Shown here: piece by piece, positions 26,493 to 33,850 of the stretch
Position numbering within the stretch: the first letter of the stretch is position 1
Layout of the letters: each line of letters opens with the position of its first letter
Assembly (NCBI GenBank): GCA_052324925.1
Contig: JBQPRE010000001.1
Length of the DNA stretch: 64,000 nt
Strand: one strand, 5' to 3'
Source of the DNA: Flavimobilis sp052324925
GTDB lineage: Bacteria; Actinomycetota; Actinomycetes; Actinomycetales; Cellulomonadaceae
The notes under the pieces: generated by a model
What the model was told of the DNA's origin: nothing
Seen by the model: only the letters and a program-made list of their open reading frames with translations
The model's database searches: none
Translations under genes and position numbers: made by a program

Positions 26493-27234
26493 CGCCGTCG
26501 CCCCCGCCGGGTACGACCCGTCGGCCTACCCGCCCTTCGCCGTGACGAGCGACATCGTCGTCCTGACGATTCGCGGCGGCGAGCTCACCGTCCTTCTCGT
26601 CGAGCGCGGCAACGACCCCTACGCGGGATCGTGGGCACTGCCCGGCGGCTTCGTCGACATCGACGAGCCGGGTGAAGAGACCGCACGCCGCGAGCTTGTC
26701 GAAGAGACCGGGCTCGACATCCAGAGCTACCACCTCGAGCAGCTGCGCACGTACTCCGCGCCGCGCCGCGACCCGCGCATGCGGGTCGTCTCGACGGCCT
26801 ACCTCGCGTTCCTGCCCGACCTTCCCGCGCCCGTCGCGGGCGACGACGCGGCCCGCGCACGGTTCTTCGCGCTGCGCGACATCGCCGCGGGTGAGGTGAC
26901 GCTCGCATTCGACCACGACCAGATCCTTGCGGATGCGGTCGAGCGTGCCCGCTCGAAGATCGAGTACACGACCCTCGCGGCCGCGTTCGTCGAGAAGCCC
27001 TTCACGCTCGGCGACCTGCGCCGCGTCTACGAGTGCGTGTGGGGCACGCGCCTGCACCCCTCGAACTTCGCGCGCAAGGTCCTCTCGACGCCCGGCTTCG
27101 TCAAGAGCCTCGATGTGCGCGGCGCGAGCCAGTTCGAGGGCGGCCGCGTGGGCGCCCTGTACGAGACGGGTGACGCGACAGTCCTGCACCCCGCGATCCT
27201 GCGGCCCGTCGGTGATGAGGTGGACGAGTCATGA
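26485..27234 (+). CDS. NrtR-like regulator: Nudix domain plus winged helix
   Basis: A 249-residue protein. An N-terminal Nudix domain is followed by a C-terminal winged helix (EYTTLAAAFVEKPFTLGDLRRVY and RKVLSTPGFV), the layout of NrtR regulators of NAD metabolism. The Nudix box GFVDIDEPGEETARREL with VEETGL (residues 55-77) is fully conserved, whereas many NrtR proteins have lost it, so hydrolysis of ADP-ribose or a related compound remains possible. Start is TTG at 26485 with a strong SD (GAAGGAGGTG). Its position inside the pncB-pncA-nadE operon supports control of NAD salvage. The gene symbol is withheld because the ligand and sites are unproven. Confidence 0.82.
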   Translation: MSDAVAPAGYDPSAYPPFAVTSDIVVLTIRGGELTVLLVERGNDPYAGSWALPGGFVDIDEPGEETARRELVEETGLDIQSYHLEQLRTYSAPRRDPRMRVVSTAYLAFLPDLPAPVAGDDAARARFFALRDIAAGEVTLAFDHDQILADAVERARSKIEYTTLAAAFVEKPFTLGDLRRVYECVWGTRLHPSNFARKVLSTPGFVKSLDVRGASQFEGGRVGALYETGDATVLHPAILRPVGDEVDES

Positions 27235-28046
27235 GCGCACGTCACTGGTCAGGGGTCCTCGACGCGATGGCCGACGGGATCGCCCGCGCGGCAGCGGAGG
27301 CGCGCGTGCAGCGCGTCGTCGTCGGAGTCTCGGGAGGCCTCGACGGCGCAGTCGTCGCGGTCGCCGCAGCCCGCGCCGTGGGCGGCGCCAACGTCCTCAC
27401 GGCATTCATGCCGACGCGCTACTCCTCGGAGGCGTCGCGGGCGGATGCGGCCGCGCTCGCGGCCAACCTTGGGACCGACCACCACGTCATCTCGATCGAT
27501 GAGGCCTACGGAGTCCTGCGCGGCGCCGTCCAGGGCGGCATGGCGGGTTCGCCCAGCTGGCCGGGGTTCGTCGACGGGACGACGTCGGTCGCCGAGCAGA
27601 ACATCCAGGCGCGCCTGCGGGGCACGACGCTCATGGCGATCGCGAACGCGACCGGTGCGATCGTCCTCAACACGGGCAACCTCTCCGAGGTGCGGACGGG
27701 CTACTTCACGCTGTACGGCGACGGGATCGGCGCCGTCGCGCCGCTCGGCGGGCTGTACAAGACCGAGGTGCAGGAGCTCGCGGCCTGGATCAACCGGGAG
27801 ACCGAGGTCATCCCGGCGTTCACGGTGTCGCGTCCGCCGTCGGCCGAGCTTGCGGACGGCCAGGAGGACTCCGACTCCCTTCCGCCCTACCCCGTGCTTG
27901 ACTCGGCGCTGCGCGCGCTCGCGGCGGGAGGGGAGCGGCCGAGCAGCGTCGACGAGGCGGTGTGGGAGCGGACGCGTTCGCTCGCCGCGGGCGCTGCCTT
28001 CAAGGCCCGCTACCTGCCTCCGGCGATCGACCTCCCGACGGATTGA
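27231..28046 (+). CDS. nadE: NAD synthetase, ammonia-dependent type, with altered PP-loop
   Basis: A 271-residue single-domain NAD synthetase without the glutaminase domain. It adenylates and amidates nicotinate adenine dinucleotide. Conserved parts: VAEQNIQARLRG, LNTGNLSE, GYFTLYGD and SAELADGQEDSDSLPPY. The PP-loop, SGGxDS in the family, reads SGGLDG at residues 34-39, so the last Ser is Gly39. That residue contacts phosphate, so activity could be reduced or another copy could exist elsewhere. The ATG overlaps the regulator's stop (ATGA). It is the last gene of the NAD operon. Confidence 0.88.
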   Translation: MSARHWSGVLDAMADGIARAAAEARVQRVVVGVSGGLDGAVVAVAAARAVGGANVLTAFMPTRYSSEASRADAAALAANLGTDHHVISIDEAYGVLRGAVQGGMAGSPSWPGFVDGTTSVAEQNIQARLRGTTLMAIANATGAIVLNTGNLSEVRTGYFTLYGDGIGAVAPLGGLYKTEVQELAAWINRETEVIPAFTVSRPPSAELADGQEDSDSLPPYPVLDSALRALAAGGERPSSVDEAVWERTRSLAAGAAFKARYLPPAIDLPTD

Positions 28047-28175
28047 CGCGCTCCCCGTCACGTGGCGCGGGACGGTATCTGTGGAACGCCTCGACCGGCT
28101 CCCACGTTGATCCTGGAAGAGCGACGTTGGCAGCTCGGGGCTCCTTGGCCCGACGGCGTCGCGCGGGAGTGAGGC

Positions 28176-29033
28176 ATGCACAAGCACTTCAACGGGCTCA
28201 AGACGACGATGCTGTTCGGCGTCCTGTGGGCGGTGCTCCTCGGGCTGTGGGCGCTGTTCTTCCGTCACAGCCCGACGATGCTCTGGGTCTTCGCGGGCAT
28301 CGGGGTCGTCTCGACGGCCGTCTCCTACTGGAACTCGGACAAGATCGCGATCCGGTCGATGCACGCATACGCGGTGAGCGAGATCGAGCAGCCCGCGATG
28401 TACCGGATCGTGCGCGAGCTCTCGATGGAGGCGCGGCAGCCGATGCCGCGCCTGTTCGTCTCACCCACGGCCGCGCCCAACGCCTTCGCGACGGGTCGCA
28501 ACCCCAAGAACGCCGCGGTGTGCTGCACCGAGGGCATCCTCGAGCTCCTCGACGAACGTGAGCTGCGTGGCGTCCTCGGGCACGAGCTCATGCACGTTTA
28601 CAACCGCGACATCCTCACGTCGTCGATGGCCGCCGCCGTCGCGGGGGTCGTGACGTCGCTCGCGCAGTTCCTCATGTTCTTCGGCGGCGGCCAGGACCGC
28701 CGCAACGTCCACCCCCTCGCGGGCATCGCGCTCGCGTTGCTCGCGCCGCTCGCGGCTGCGCTCGTGCAGATGGCGATCTCGCGGACGCGCGAGTACGACG
28801 CTGACGAGGACGGCGCGCGCCTCACGCGCGACCCGCTCGCGCTCGCGTCTGCGCTGCGCAAGCTCGAACGGGGGACTCAGGTGGCGCCGTTGCCTGCCAC
28901 GCAGAACCTCGAGAACGTCTCCCACCTCATGATCGCCAACCCCTTCAAGGGTGGTGGGGCGCGCCTCTTCGCGACGCACCCGCCGATGGACGAGCGCGTG
29001 GCCCGCCTCGAGCGCATGGCCACCCACGGGTAG
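28176..29033 (+). CDS. htpX: Membrane zinc metalloprotease HtpX (M48)
   Basis: A 285-residue integral membrane protease that degrades misfolded membrane proteins. Two N-terminal helices (FGVLWAVLLGLWALFF and the next) precede the catalytic HELMH (H136, E137, H140). Two more helices follow, then the third zinc ligand region REYDADEDGA. RNPKNAAVCCTEGIL is typical of HtpX. GGGAG lies about 6 nt before the ATG. It is monocistronic, with 129 bp upstream that show no other gene. Confidence 0.93.
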   Translation: MHKHFNGLKTTMLFGVLWAVLLGLWALFFRHSPTMLWVFAGIGVVSTAVSYWNSDKIAIRSMHAYAVSEIEQPAMYRIVRELSMEARQPMPRLFVSPTAAPNAFATGRNPKNAAVCCTEGILELLDERELRGVLGHELMHVYNRDILTSSMAAAVAGVVTSLAQFLMFFGGGQDRRNVHPLAGIALALLAPLAAALVQMAISRTREYDADEDGARLTRDPLALASALRKLERGTQVAPLPATQNLENVSHLMIANPFKGGGARLFATHPPMDERVARLERMATHG

Positions 29034-29131
29034 GGGCCCCGCCCGACGCCGCCGAGACGGTCCCGGGTGTGACATGCGACGGCAGTGGCCGTCAGCGGCG
29101 CCTGAGGGCCGATCTCGCGCGGTGCAGAACC

Positions 29132-29137
29132 TAGGAT
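29132..29137 (+). promoter_or_regulatory. Leaderless promoter of map
   Basis: TAGGAT is followed by six bases and then the ATG at 29144, so transcription should begin at or next to the start codon. No SD is present. Confidence 0.6.
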
Positions 29138-29143
29138 GGGGGA

Positions 29144-29911
29144 ATGATCGAGTTGAGAACCCCTGCCGAGATCGATGAGATGCGTGAGGCCGGACGCATC
29201 GTCGCCCAGGCGCTCGCGGCTGTGGAGAAGGCCGCCGTCGTCGGCATCTCGCTCAAGGAGCTCGACACGATCGCGAAGGACGTCATCTTTGGCGCCGGCG
29301 CGACCTCACCGTTCCTCAACTACCACCCCGACTGGGCGCCCTCCCCGTTCCCGGGCGTCATCTGCGCGTCGGTCAACGACGCCGTCGTCCACGGCATCCC
29401 GGGCGACCTGCGCATCGCTGACGGTGACCTCGTCTCGATCGACTGCGGTGCGATCCTCAAGGGCTGGGCGTCGGACTCGGCGACGAGCTTCGTCGTGGGG
29501 ACGCCGCGTCAGGAGGACCTCGACCTCATCGCGACGACGCGTGAGGCCCTCGACGCCGGGATCGCCGCCGCCCAGGTCGGTGGGCGCCTCGGTGACATCT
29601 CCGCCGCGATCGGTCGCGTCGCGCGCAAGGCGAAGGTCGGCAACCTCGAGGACCACGGCGGCCATGGGATCGGCCGCGAGATGCACGGCGAGCCGTTCAT
29701 CCCCAACGAGGGCAAGGCGCGCAAGGGCATGGAGCTCAAGGCTGGCCTGGTGCTCGCGCTCGAGCCCATGTTCATCCACGGCGGCTCGGGCCGCTACACG
29801 TACGGCGACGACGGCTGGACGCTCTACTCGCGGTCGCGCCAGCGTGCCGCGCACGTCGAGCACACGATCGCGCTCACGGACGACGGGCCACGGATCCTCA
29901 CGGCTCTCTGA
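29144..29911 (+). CDS. map: Methionine aminopeptidase, type I
   Basis: A 255-residue metallopeptidase that removes the initiator methionine from nascent proteins. Typical elements are EIDEMREAGRIVAQAL, FLNYHPDWAPSPFPGVIC, SVNDAVVHGIP, SIDCGAILKGWASDSATSF (metal Asp residues), GHGIGREMHGEPFIPN (metal His) and ALEPMF (metal Glu). The second metal-Asp region is slightly unusual (WASDSA where E. coli has FHGDTS), as in other actinobacterial Map proteins. A leaderless promoter precedes it. Convergent with the HAD gene; 57 bp separate them. Confidence 0.95.
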   Translation: MIELRTPAEIDEMREAGRIVAQALAAVEKAAVVGISLKELDTIAKDVIFGAGATSPFLNYHPDWAPSPFPGVICASVNDAVVHGIPGDLRIADGDLVSIDCGAILKGWASDSATSFVVGTPRQEDLDLIATTREALDAGIAAAQVGGRLGDISAAIGRVARKAKVGNLEDHGGHGIGREMHGEPFIPNEGKARKGMELKAGLVLALEPMFIHGGSGRYTYGDDGWTLYSRSRQRAAHVEHTIALTDDGPRILTAL

Positions 29912-29968
29912 CGGCTTCCCCGTCCCGTGCCTAGACGAGCACGCGCGCGACGCGGACGCCGACGCTCG

Positions 29969-30796
29969 TCATCCGAGGAGCTCCTCGAGGTAGCGGGCGA
30001 CGCCGTCGTCGTCGTTCGTGACCGTTGTCGCGTCCGCGGCAGCGAGCACGTCGGGGTGCGCGTTGGCGACGGCGATGCCGTGCCCGGCCCACGCGAGCAT
30101 CGGCAGGTCGTTCGGCATGTCGCCGAACGCCCAGACGTCGTCCGCCGCGACGTCGTGCGCGGCGCACCAGCGGGCAAGGCCCGCAGCCTTCGTGACCCCG
30201 GGTGCGGAGAGCTCAGCCAGGGCGTGCGCACCCGAGTAGGCGAGGATCGCGCGGTCCCCGACGACCTCGGTGACGCGCCCGTAGAGCTCGTCGTGCCCGA
30301 GGTCTGCATGGCGGGCCAGGATCTTGCCCACAGCCGCGGTCGGACCGTCGTCGTGCGCGTCCCGCGGGTCGACGAGCGTCGTGGCGACGTCGACGCGGCG
30401 CGCGCCGGCCGGCACGGGATGCTCGCTCGCAAAACCGGGATCGTAGACCGGGCCGCCGAGGCGCTCGAGCACGAGCGTCACGCCCGGGATCGCGGCGCGC
30501 AGGTCGGTGACGAGCGCGGCCGTCGCCGCCCGGGTGAACGTGTGAACCTGCTCGAGCGCGCCGGTTGCGAAGTCGTAGACGGCCGCGCCGTTGAGGACGA
30601 CGGCCGTGCCGTGCCCGCCCGCGAGATCTGCGAGCACCGGGAGCCACCGCGGGGGACGCGCCGTGACGAAGACGACGCGCACCCCGGCCTCGTCGAGACG
30701 CCGGAGCACGCGTCGGGTGCGATGAGAGACCGAGTGGTCCGAGCGCAGAAGAGTGCCGTCGAGATCAGTGGCGACGACGCGGGGCGCGCGAGTCAC
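29969..30796 (-). CDS. Cof-type HAD-IIB phosphatase
   Basis: A 275-residue haloacid dehalogenase-like hydrolase. Motif I is DLDGTLLRSD near the N-terminus, motif II VTARPP, and the C-terminal motif IV AFGDMPNDLPMLAWAG, with a IIB cap between. Such enzymes dephosphorylate sugar phosphates, FMN or PLP; the substrate is not predictable. The GTG start at 30796 overlaps the stop of the DUF3995 gene (GTGA) and has no SD of its own, so translation is probably coupled. The frame stays open far upstream, but that stretch is a GC artefact over real genes. Confidence 0.88.
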   Translation of the reverse strand: MTRAPRVVATDLDGTLLRSDHSVSHRTRRVLRRLDEAGVRVVFVTARPPRWLPVLADLAGGHGTAVVLNGAAVYDFATGALEQVHTFTRAATAALVTDLRAAIPGVTLVLERLGGPVYDPGFASEHPVPAGARRVDVATTLVDPRDAHDDGPTAAVGKILARHADLGHDELYGRVTEVVGDRAILAYSGAHALAELSAPGVTKAAGLARWCAAHDVAADDVWAFGDMPNDLPMLAWAGHGIAVANAHPDVLAAADATTVTNDDDGVARYLEELLG

Positions 30797-31242
30797 GCGG
30801 TTGGGCGGACGGTGCCGGCGCTGCGCGCGAGCCCGACGGCCAGGGCCGCGCACAGCGGCGAGTACGCCGCGAGGTCGAGCCGCCGGAAGCGCGCGGTCGT
30901 CTCGCGCAGGCCGAGACCTGAGACGGCGACGCCCGCGACCGCTCGGGCCGCGAGGACGCCCGACGCCGTCCGCGTGGCGAGGCGCGCGAGCCGCCCGACA
31001 GGTGAGCCCGGGGCAGCCTGGGAGGCGACGACCGCCGCGCACGCCATTGCCGTGACGAGCCCTGCGACCGCGAGGCATGCCGCAGGACCAGGGCTTCCGA
31101 GCCCGTCGACGCCGAGGAACGTCGCGGAGAAGTCCTCGCGGTCCGCAAGCGGGAACGTCGAGCCCGTCGCCCACACGACGTGGAGGGCGCCGACGGCTCC
31201 CAGGGTGAGCGCAGTGGCGGCTGTCCCCGCAGGCACCGTCAT
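30793..31242 (-). CDS. DUF3995-like membrane protein
   Basis: A 149-residue protein with about four hydrophobic helices. The N-terminal GALHVVWATGSTFPL is the signature I associate with DUF3995 proteins, whose function is unknown. Its start shares one base with the yajQ stop (TGATG) and its stop overlaps the HAD start, so yajQ, this gene and the HAD gene form one tightly coupled operon. Basic residues after helix 3 suggest an internal loop. Confidence 0.75.
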   Translation of the reverse strand: MTVPAGTAATALTLGAVGALHVVWATGSTFPLADREDFSATFLGVDGLGSPGPAACLAVAGLVTAMACAAVVASQAAPGSPVGRLARLATRTASGVLAARAVAGVAVSGLGLRETTARFRRLDLAAYSPLCAALAVGLARSAGTVRPTA

Positions 31243-31736
31243 CAGCGGTAGTTGGTGAACTGGACCGCGAAGTCGAGGTCTGCGCCCTTGAGGAGGGCCT
31301 GGATGGCCTGGAGGTCGTCGCGAGACTTTGACGTCGCACGGACCTCGTCACCCGTGATCTGCGTCTTGACGCCCTTGGGTCCCTCTTCGCGGATGATCTT
31401 CGTGACCTTCTTGGCGTTCTCGCCCGCGAGGCCCTCCTTGAGCGTCGCCTCGAGGCGGTACTCCTTACCCGAGAGCTGCGGGCCCTTGTCGCCCGTGTCG
31501 ATGGCCTTGAGGGAGATCCCACGCTTGATGAGCTTGGTCTGGAACACGTCGAGGATCGCGAGGACGCGCTCCTCAGAGTTGGCGATCATGACGATCTTCT
31601 CGCCCGACCAGGCGATCGAAGCCCCGATGTTCTTGAAGTCGTAGCGCTGCCCGATCTCCTTGACCGACTGGTTGAGGGCGTTGTCGACCTCCTGGCGGTC
31701 GATCTTGCTGACGATGTCCATGGAGGCGTCGGCCAC
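31242..31736 (-). CDS. YajQ-family nucleotide-binding protein
   Basis: A 164-residue cytosolic protein of the YajQ (UPF0234) family; homologues bind c-di-GMP or nucleic acids. The N-terminal DIVSKIDRQEVDNALNQ, RYDFKN and KLIKRGISLK, and the C-terminal GDEVRATSKSRDDLQ match throughout. GTG at 31736 was chosen because AAGGAG lies 8 nt upstream and because actinobacterial family members begin with MADxSxDIV. It leads the yajQ-DUF3995-HAD operon. The physiological role here is unknown. Confidence 0.92.
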   Translation of the reverse strand: MADASMDIVSKIDRQEVDNALNQSVKEIGQRYDFKNIGASIAWSGEKIVMIANSEERVLAILDVFQTKLIKRGISLKAIDTGDKGPQLSGKEYRLEATLKEGLAGENAKKVTKIIREEGPKGVKTQITGDEVRATSKSRDDLQAIQALLKGADLDFAVQFTNYR

Positions 31737-31876
31737 GGTAGTGCTCCTTGTTCGCGGTGGGGACTGGATCTGGGACCAGCCTAGCCGCGAGGCCCGTGCC
31801 CGGGGCTGTGGCGGGGCCGGTGGGCGCCCGAGCGCGGCGGCGCACGCGCCTCGATTTCCGCTCAAGGCACTTCCCC

Positions 31877-31882
31877 TAGTAT
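31877..31882 (+). promoter_or_regulatory. -10 element of the tRNA-Tyr promoter
   Basis: TAGTAT is a good -10, with TTTCCG at 31855-31860 as a weak -35 (16-bp spacing). The mature tRNA begins 50 nt downstream. Confidence 0.5.
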
Positions 31883-31931
31883 CGTGTGATCGCTCGCGAG
31901 GTGCGGACCTGGTCCACGCCTGCGGCGCATC

Positions 31932-32012
31932 GGCAGCTTGCCCGAGCGGCCAAAGGGAGCTGACTGTAAATCAGCCGCGTAAGCTACGTGGGTTCGAATC
32001 CCTCAGCTGCCA
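31932..32012 (+). tRNA. tRNA-Tyr (GTA)
   Basis: The acceptor GGCAGCT pairs with AGCTGCC. The anticodon loop ACTGTAAAT gives GTA, and the long variable arm is that of a class II tRNA. The T-loop GGTTCGAATC is present. The 3' CCA is not fully encoded (ACC then G). A bidirectional terminator follows directly. Confidence 0.95.
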
Positions 32013-32019
32013 CCGATGC

Positions 32020-32051
32020 CGAAGGCCCCGCCCATGAGGGCGGGGCCTTCG
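32020..32051 (+). terminator. Terminator after tRNA-Tyr
   Basis: A perfect 14-bp stem (32020-32033 with 32038-32051), including AAGGCCCCGCCC, closes an ATGA loop. It can also serve the convergent uracil-DNA glycosylase gene. Confidence 0.85.
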
Positions 32052-32107
32052 TCGTTCGCCGAGAGGACTGTCGCCGCGTCGCGAGGCCCGCCGCCGCGTC
32101 GAGCACC

Positions 32108-32833
32108 TCACAGGAGCGTCCCCGCGAGCACGTCGTCGATCATCGTGGGCGTGAGCAGCCCGGTGTAGGTGTTGCGGGCTGAGACGTGGAAGCAGCCGTG
32201 GACGCGCAGCGTCCGCCCGTCGTCGTGCAGGAGGTCGACCGTGGCGCCGTGCCCGAACCGGGGACGTGGCCGCGGCACGTGCCAACCCTGCTCGCTCAGC
32301 GTGGCGAGCAGGGCAGCCCAGCCGAATGCGCCGAGCGCGACCGCGTGTCGCAGCGTCGGTGCGAGGAGCTCGAGCTCGCGCGCGAGGTAGGGCGCGCACG
32401 TGCGGCGCTCGTCGGGCGTGGGCTTGTTGTCCGGGGGTGCGCAGTGCACGGGCGCGACGATCCGTGCTCCCGTGAGCTCGAGGCCGTCGTCGGCGGCGAC
32501 GGACGTCGCCTGGTTCGCGTACCCGGCGCGGTGCAGCGCTGAGATCAGCACGTTGCCCGACGGGTCGCCCGTGAACATGCGGCCCGTGCGGTTGCCGCCG
32601 TGGGCCGACGGTGCCAGCCCGACGATGATGGTCCGCGCGCGCTCGTCGCCGAAGCTCGGCACGCCCCGACCCCAGTACGTCTGCCCTGCGAACGATGCCC
32701 GCTTGACGGTGGCGACGTGCTCCCGCCACGCGACGAGCCGTGGGCATGCGAAGCATCCCGTGATGAGGTCGTTGACGTCGGCGAGGGTCGTCGCGGTCCG
32801 TGCGAGCTGGGGGGTCGAGTGCGTCGGTGCCAC
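32108..32833 (-). CDS. Uracil-DNA glycosylase, family 5 (UdgB type)
   Basis: A 241-residue base-excision repair enzyme. The family-5 signature GLAPSAHGGNRTGRMFTGD includes the active-site motif. Cysteines in GCFACPRL, APVHCAPPDN and RRTCAPYL are placed to hold a 4Fe-4S cluster. The C-terminal motif HGCFHVSARNTYTG is also typical. UdgB removes uracil, hypoxanthine and related lesions. GTG at 32833 was chosen because CACACT lies exactly 12 bp upstream (leaderless pattern); GTG at 32848 is the alternative. It is divergent from the pfkB-type gene with barely 30 bp between the starts. Confidence 0.9.
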   Translation of the reverse strand: MAPTHSTPQLARTATTLADVNDLITGCFACPRLVAWREHVATVKRASFAGQTYWGRGVPSFGDERARTIIVGLAPSAHGGNRTGRMFTGDPSGNVLISALHRAGYANQATSVAADDGLELTGARIVAPVHCAPPDNKPTPDERRTCAPYLARELELLAPTLRHAVALGAFGWAALLATLSEQGWHVPRPRPRFGHGATVDLLHDDGRTLRVHGCFHVSARNTYTGLLTPTMIDDVLAGTLL

Positions 32834-32866
32834 CCCTGCAGTGTGCACCTCTGGTAGACCGGAGGC

Positions 32867-33844
32867 ATGACTGAGTCCCCGACCGTCCTTGCGTGCGGCC
32901 TCGCGACGCTCGACGTCACCCAGGTCGTCGACCGCGTCCCGGGCGCGAACGAGAAGGTTGTGGCGCTCGCGCGCGCGGTGGCGGCGGGTGGGCCCGCGCT
33001 CAATGCTGCGATCACTGCTGCGCGGCTCGGCTGCCGTCCGACGCTCCTCACCCGTGTCGGGTCGGACGCGCTCGCGTCTGCTGTGCGTGCCGAGCTTGCC
33101 GCCGAGGGCGTTGCCCTCGATGACCGGGCCGACGACGCGTGGGTGCTGCCGCTGTCGACGGTGCTCGTCACGCACGCGACGGGGGAGCGCGCCGTCGCCT
33201 CGACGAATGCTCGAGCGTTGGCGGACGCTGCTCCTGCGCGCGTTGTTCTGCCTGAGGGGACTGCGGCGGTGCTCGTCGACGGTCACCACCGCGATCTCGC
33301 ATTGGGGGCGGCTGCGGCCGCGCAGGCCGCCGGGGTTCCCGTCCTTTTCGACGGTGGTTCCTGGAAGCCTGGCCTGGCTGACCTGCTTGCGCTCGTCGAT
33401 GTTGCGGTGTGCTCGGCGGACTTTCGGGTGCCGGGCGGCCCGCAGGGTGATCTTGATGACGACGGCGTCGATGCGCTGCTCGCGGACGTTGCGGGCCTGG
33501 GCCCGCGGGTTGTCGCGCGGTCGAGCGGGGCGGGCCCGGTCGACGTGCTGGTCCGCGTCGGTGGCCGCAGCAAGCGTGGTCGCGTCGAGGTGCAGCAGGT
33601 CGACGACGACGCGGTCGTCGACACGCTCGGAGCGGGCGACGTGCTGCACGGGGCTGCGCTCGCGGGGCTCGCACGCCTGTCACGTGCGACGCTCGGCGAC
33701 GCGGGTCTCGCGCTCGTCGGTGCACTCTCTGTGCTCACGGTCGCGACCCGGGTGGCGACCGCGTCGGTCCAGCACCCGGGTGCGCGGGGCTGGACCGCGG
33801 ACGCGGAGCTCGTCGCGACGCTGCGCGGCGCGCTCACGACCTGA
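32867..33844 (+). CDS. PfkB-family carbohydrate kinase
   Basis: A 325-residue ribokinase-fold kinase. The N-terminal signature is GGPALNAAITAARLG; the C-terminal PfkB signature reads DTLGAGDVLHGAAL with the catalytic Asp in GAGD. The substrate (a sugar or nucleoside) cannot be told from sequence. TAGACC lies 12 bp before the ATG, suggesting leaderless initiation, and a GGAGG also sits directly against the ATG. It ends 6 bp before the convergent PQQ-like gene. Confidence 0.88.
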   Translation: MTESPTVLACGLATLDVTQVVDRVPGANEKVVALARAVAAGGPALNAAITAARLGCRPTLLTRVGSDALASAVRAELAAEGVALDDRADDAWVLPLSTVLVTHATGERAVASTNARALADAAPARVVLPEGTAAVLVDGHHRDLALGAAAAAQAAGVPVLFDGGSWKPGLADLLALVDVAVCSADFRVPGGPQGDLDDDGVDALLADVAGLGPRVVARSSGAGPVDVLVRVGGRSKRGRVEVQQVDDDAVVDTLGAGDVLHGAALAGLARLSRATLGDAGLALVGALSVLTVATRVATASVQHPGARGWTADAELVATLRGALTT

Positions 33845-33850
33845 ACCGCG

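Noticed and set aside
29969..31522. Upstream extension of the HAD frame to 517 codons
   Set aside because: The extra part is out-of-frame reading of the DUF3995 and yajQ genes; homology to HAD starts at the GTG at 30796.
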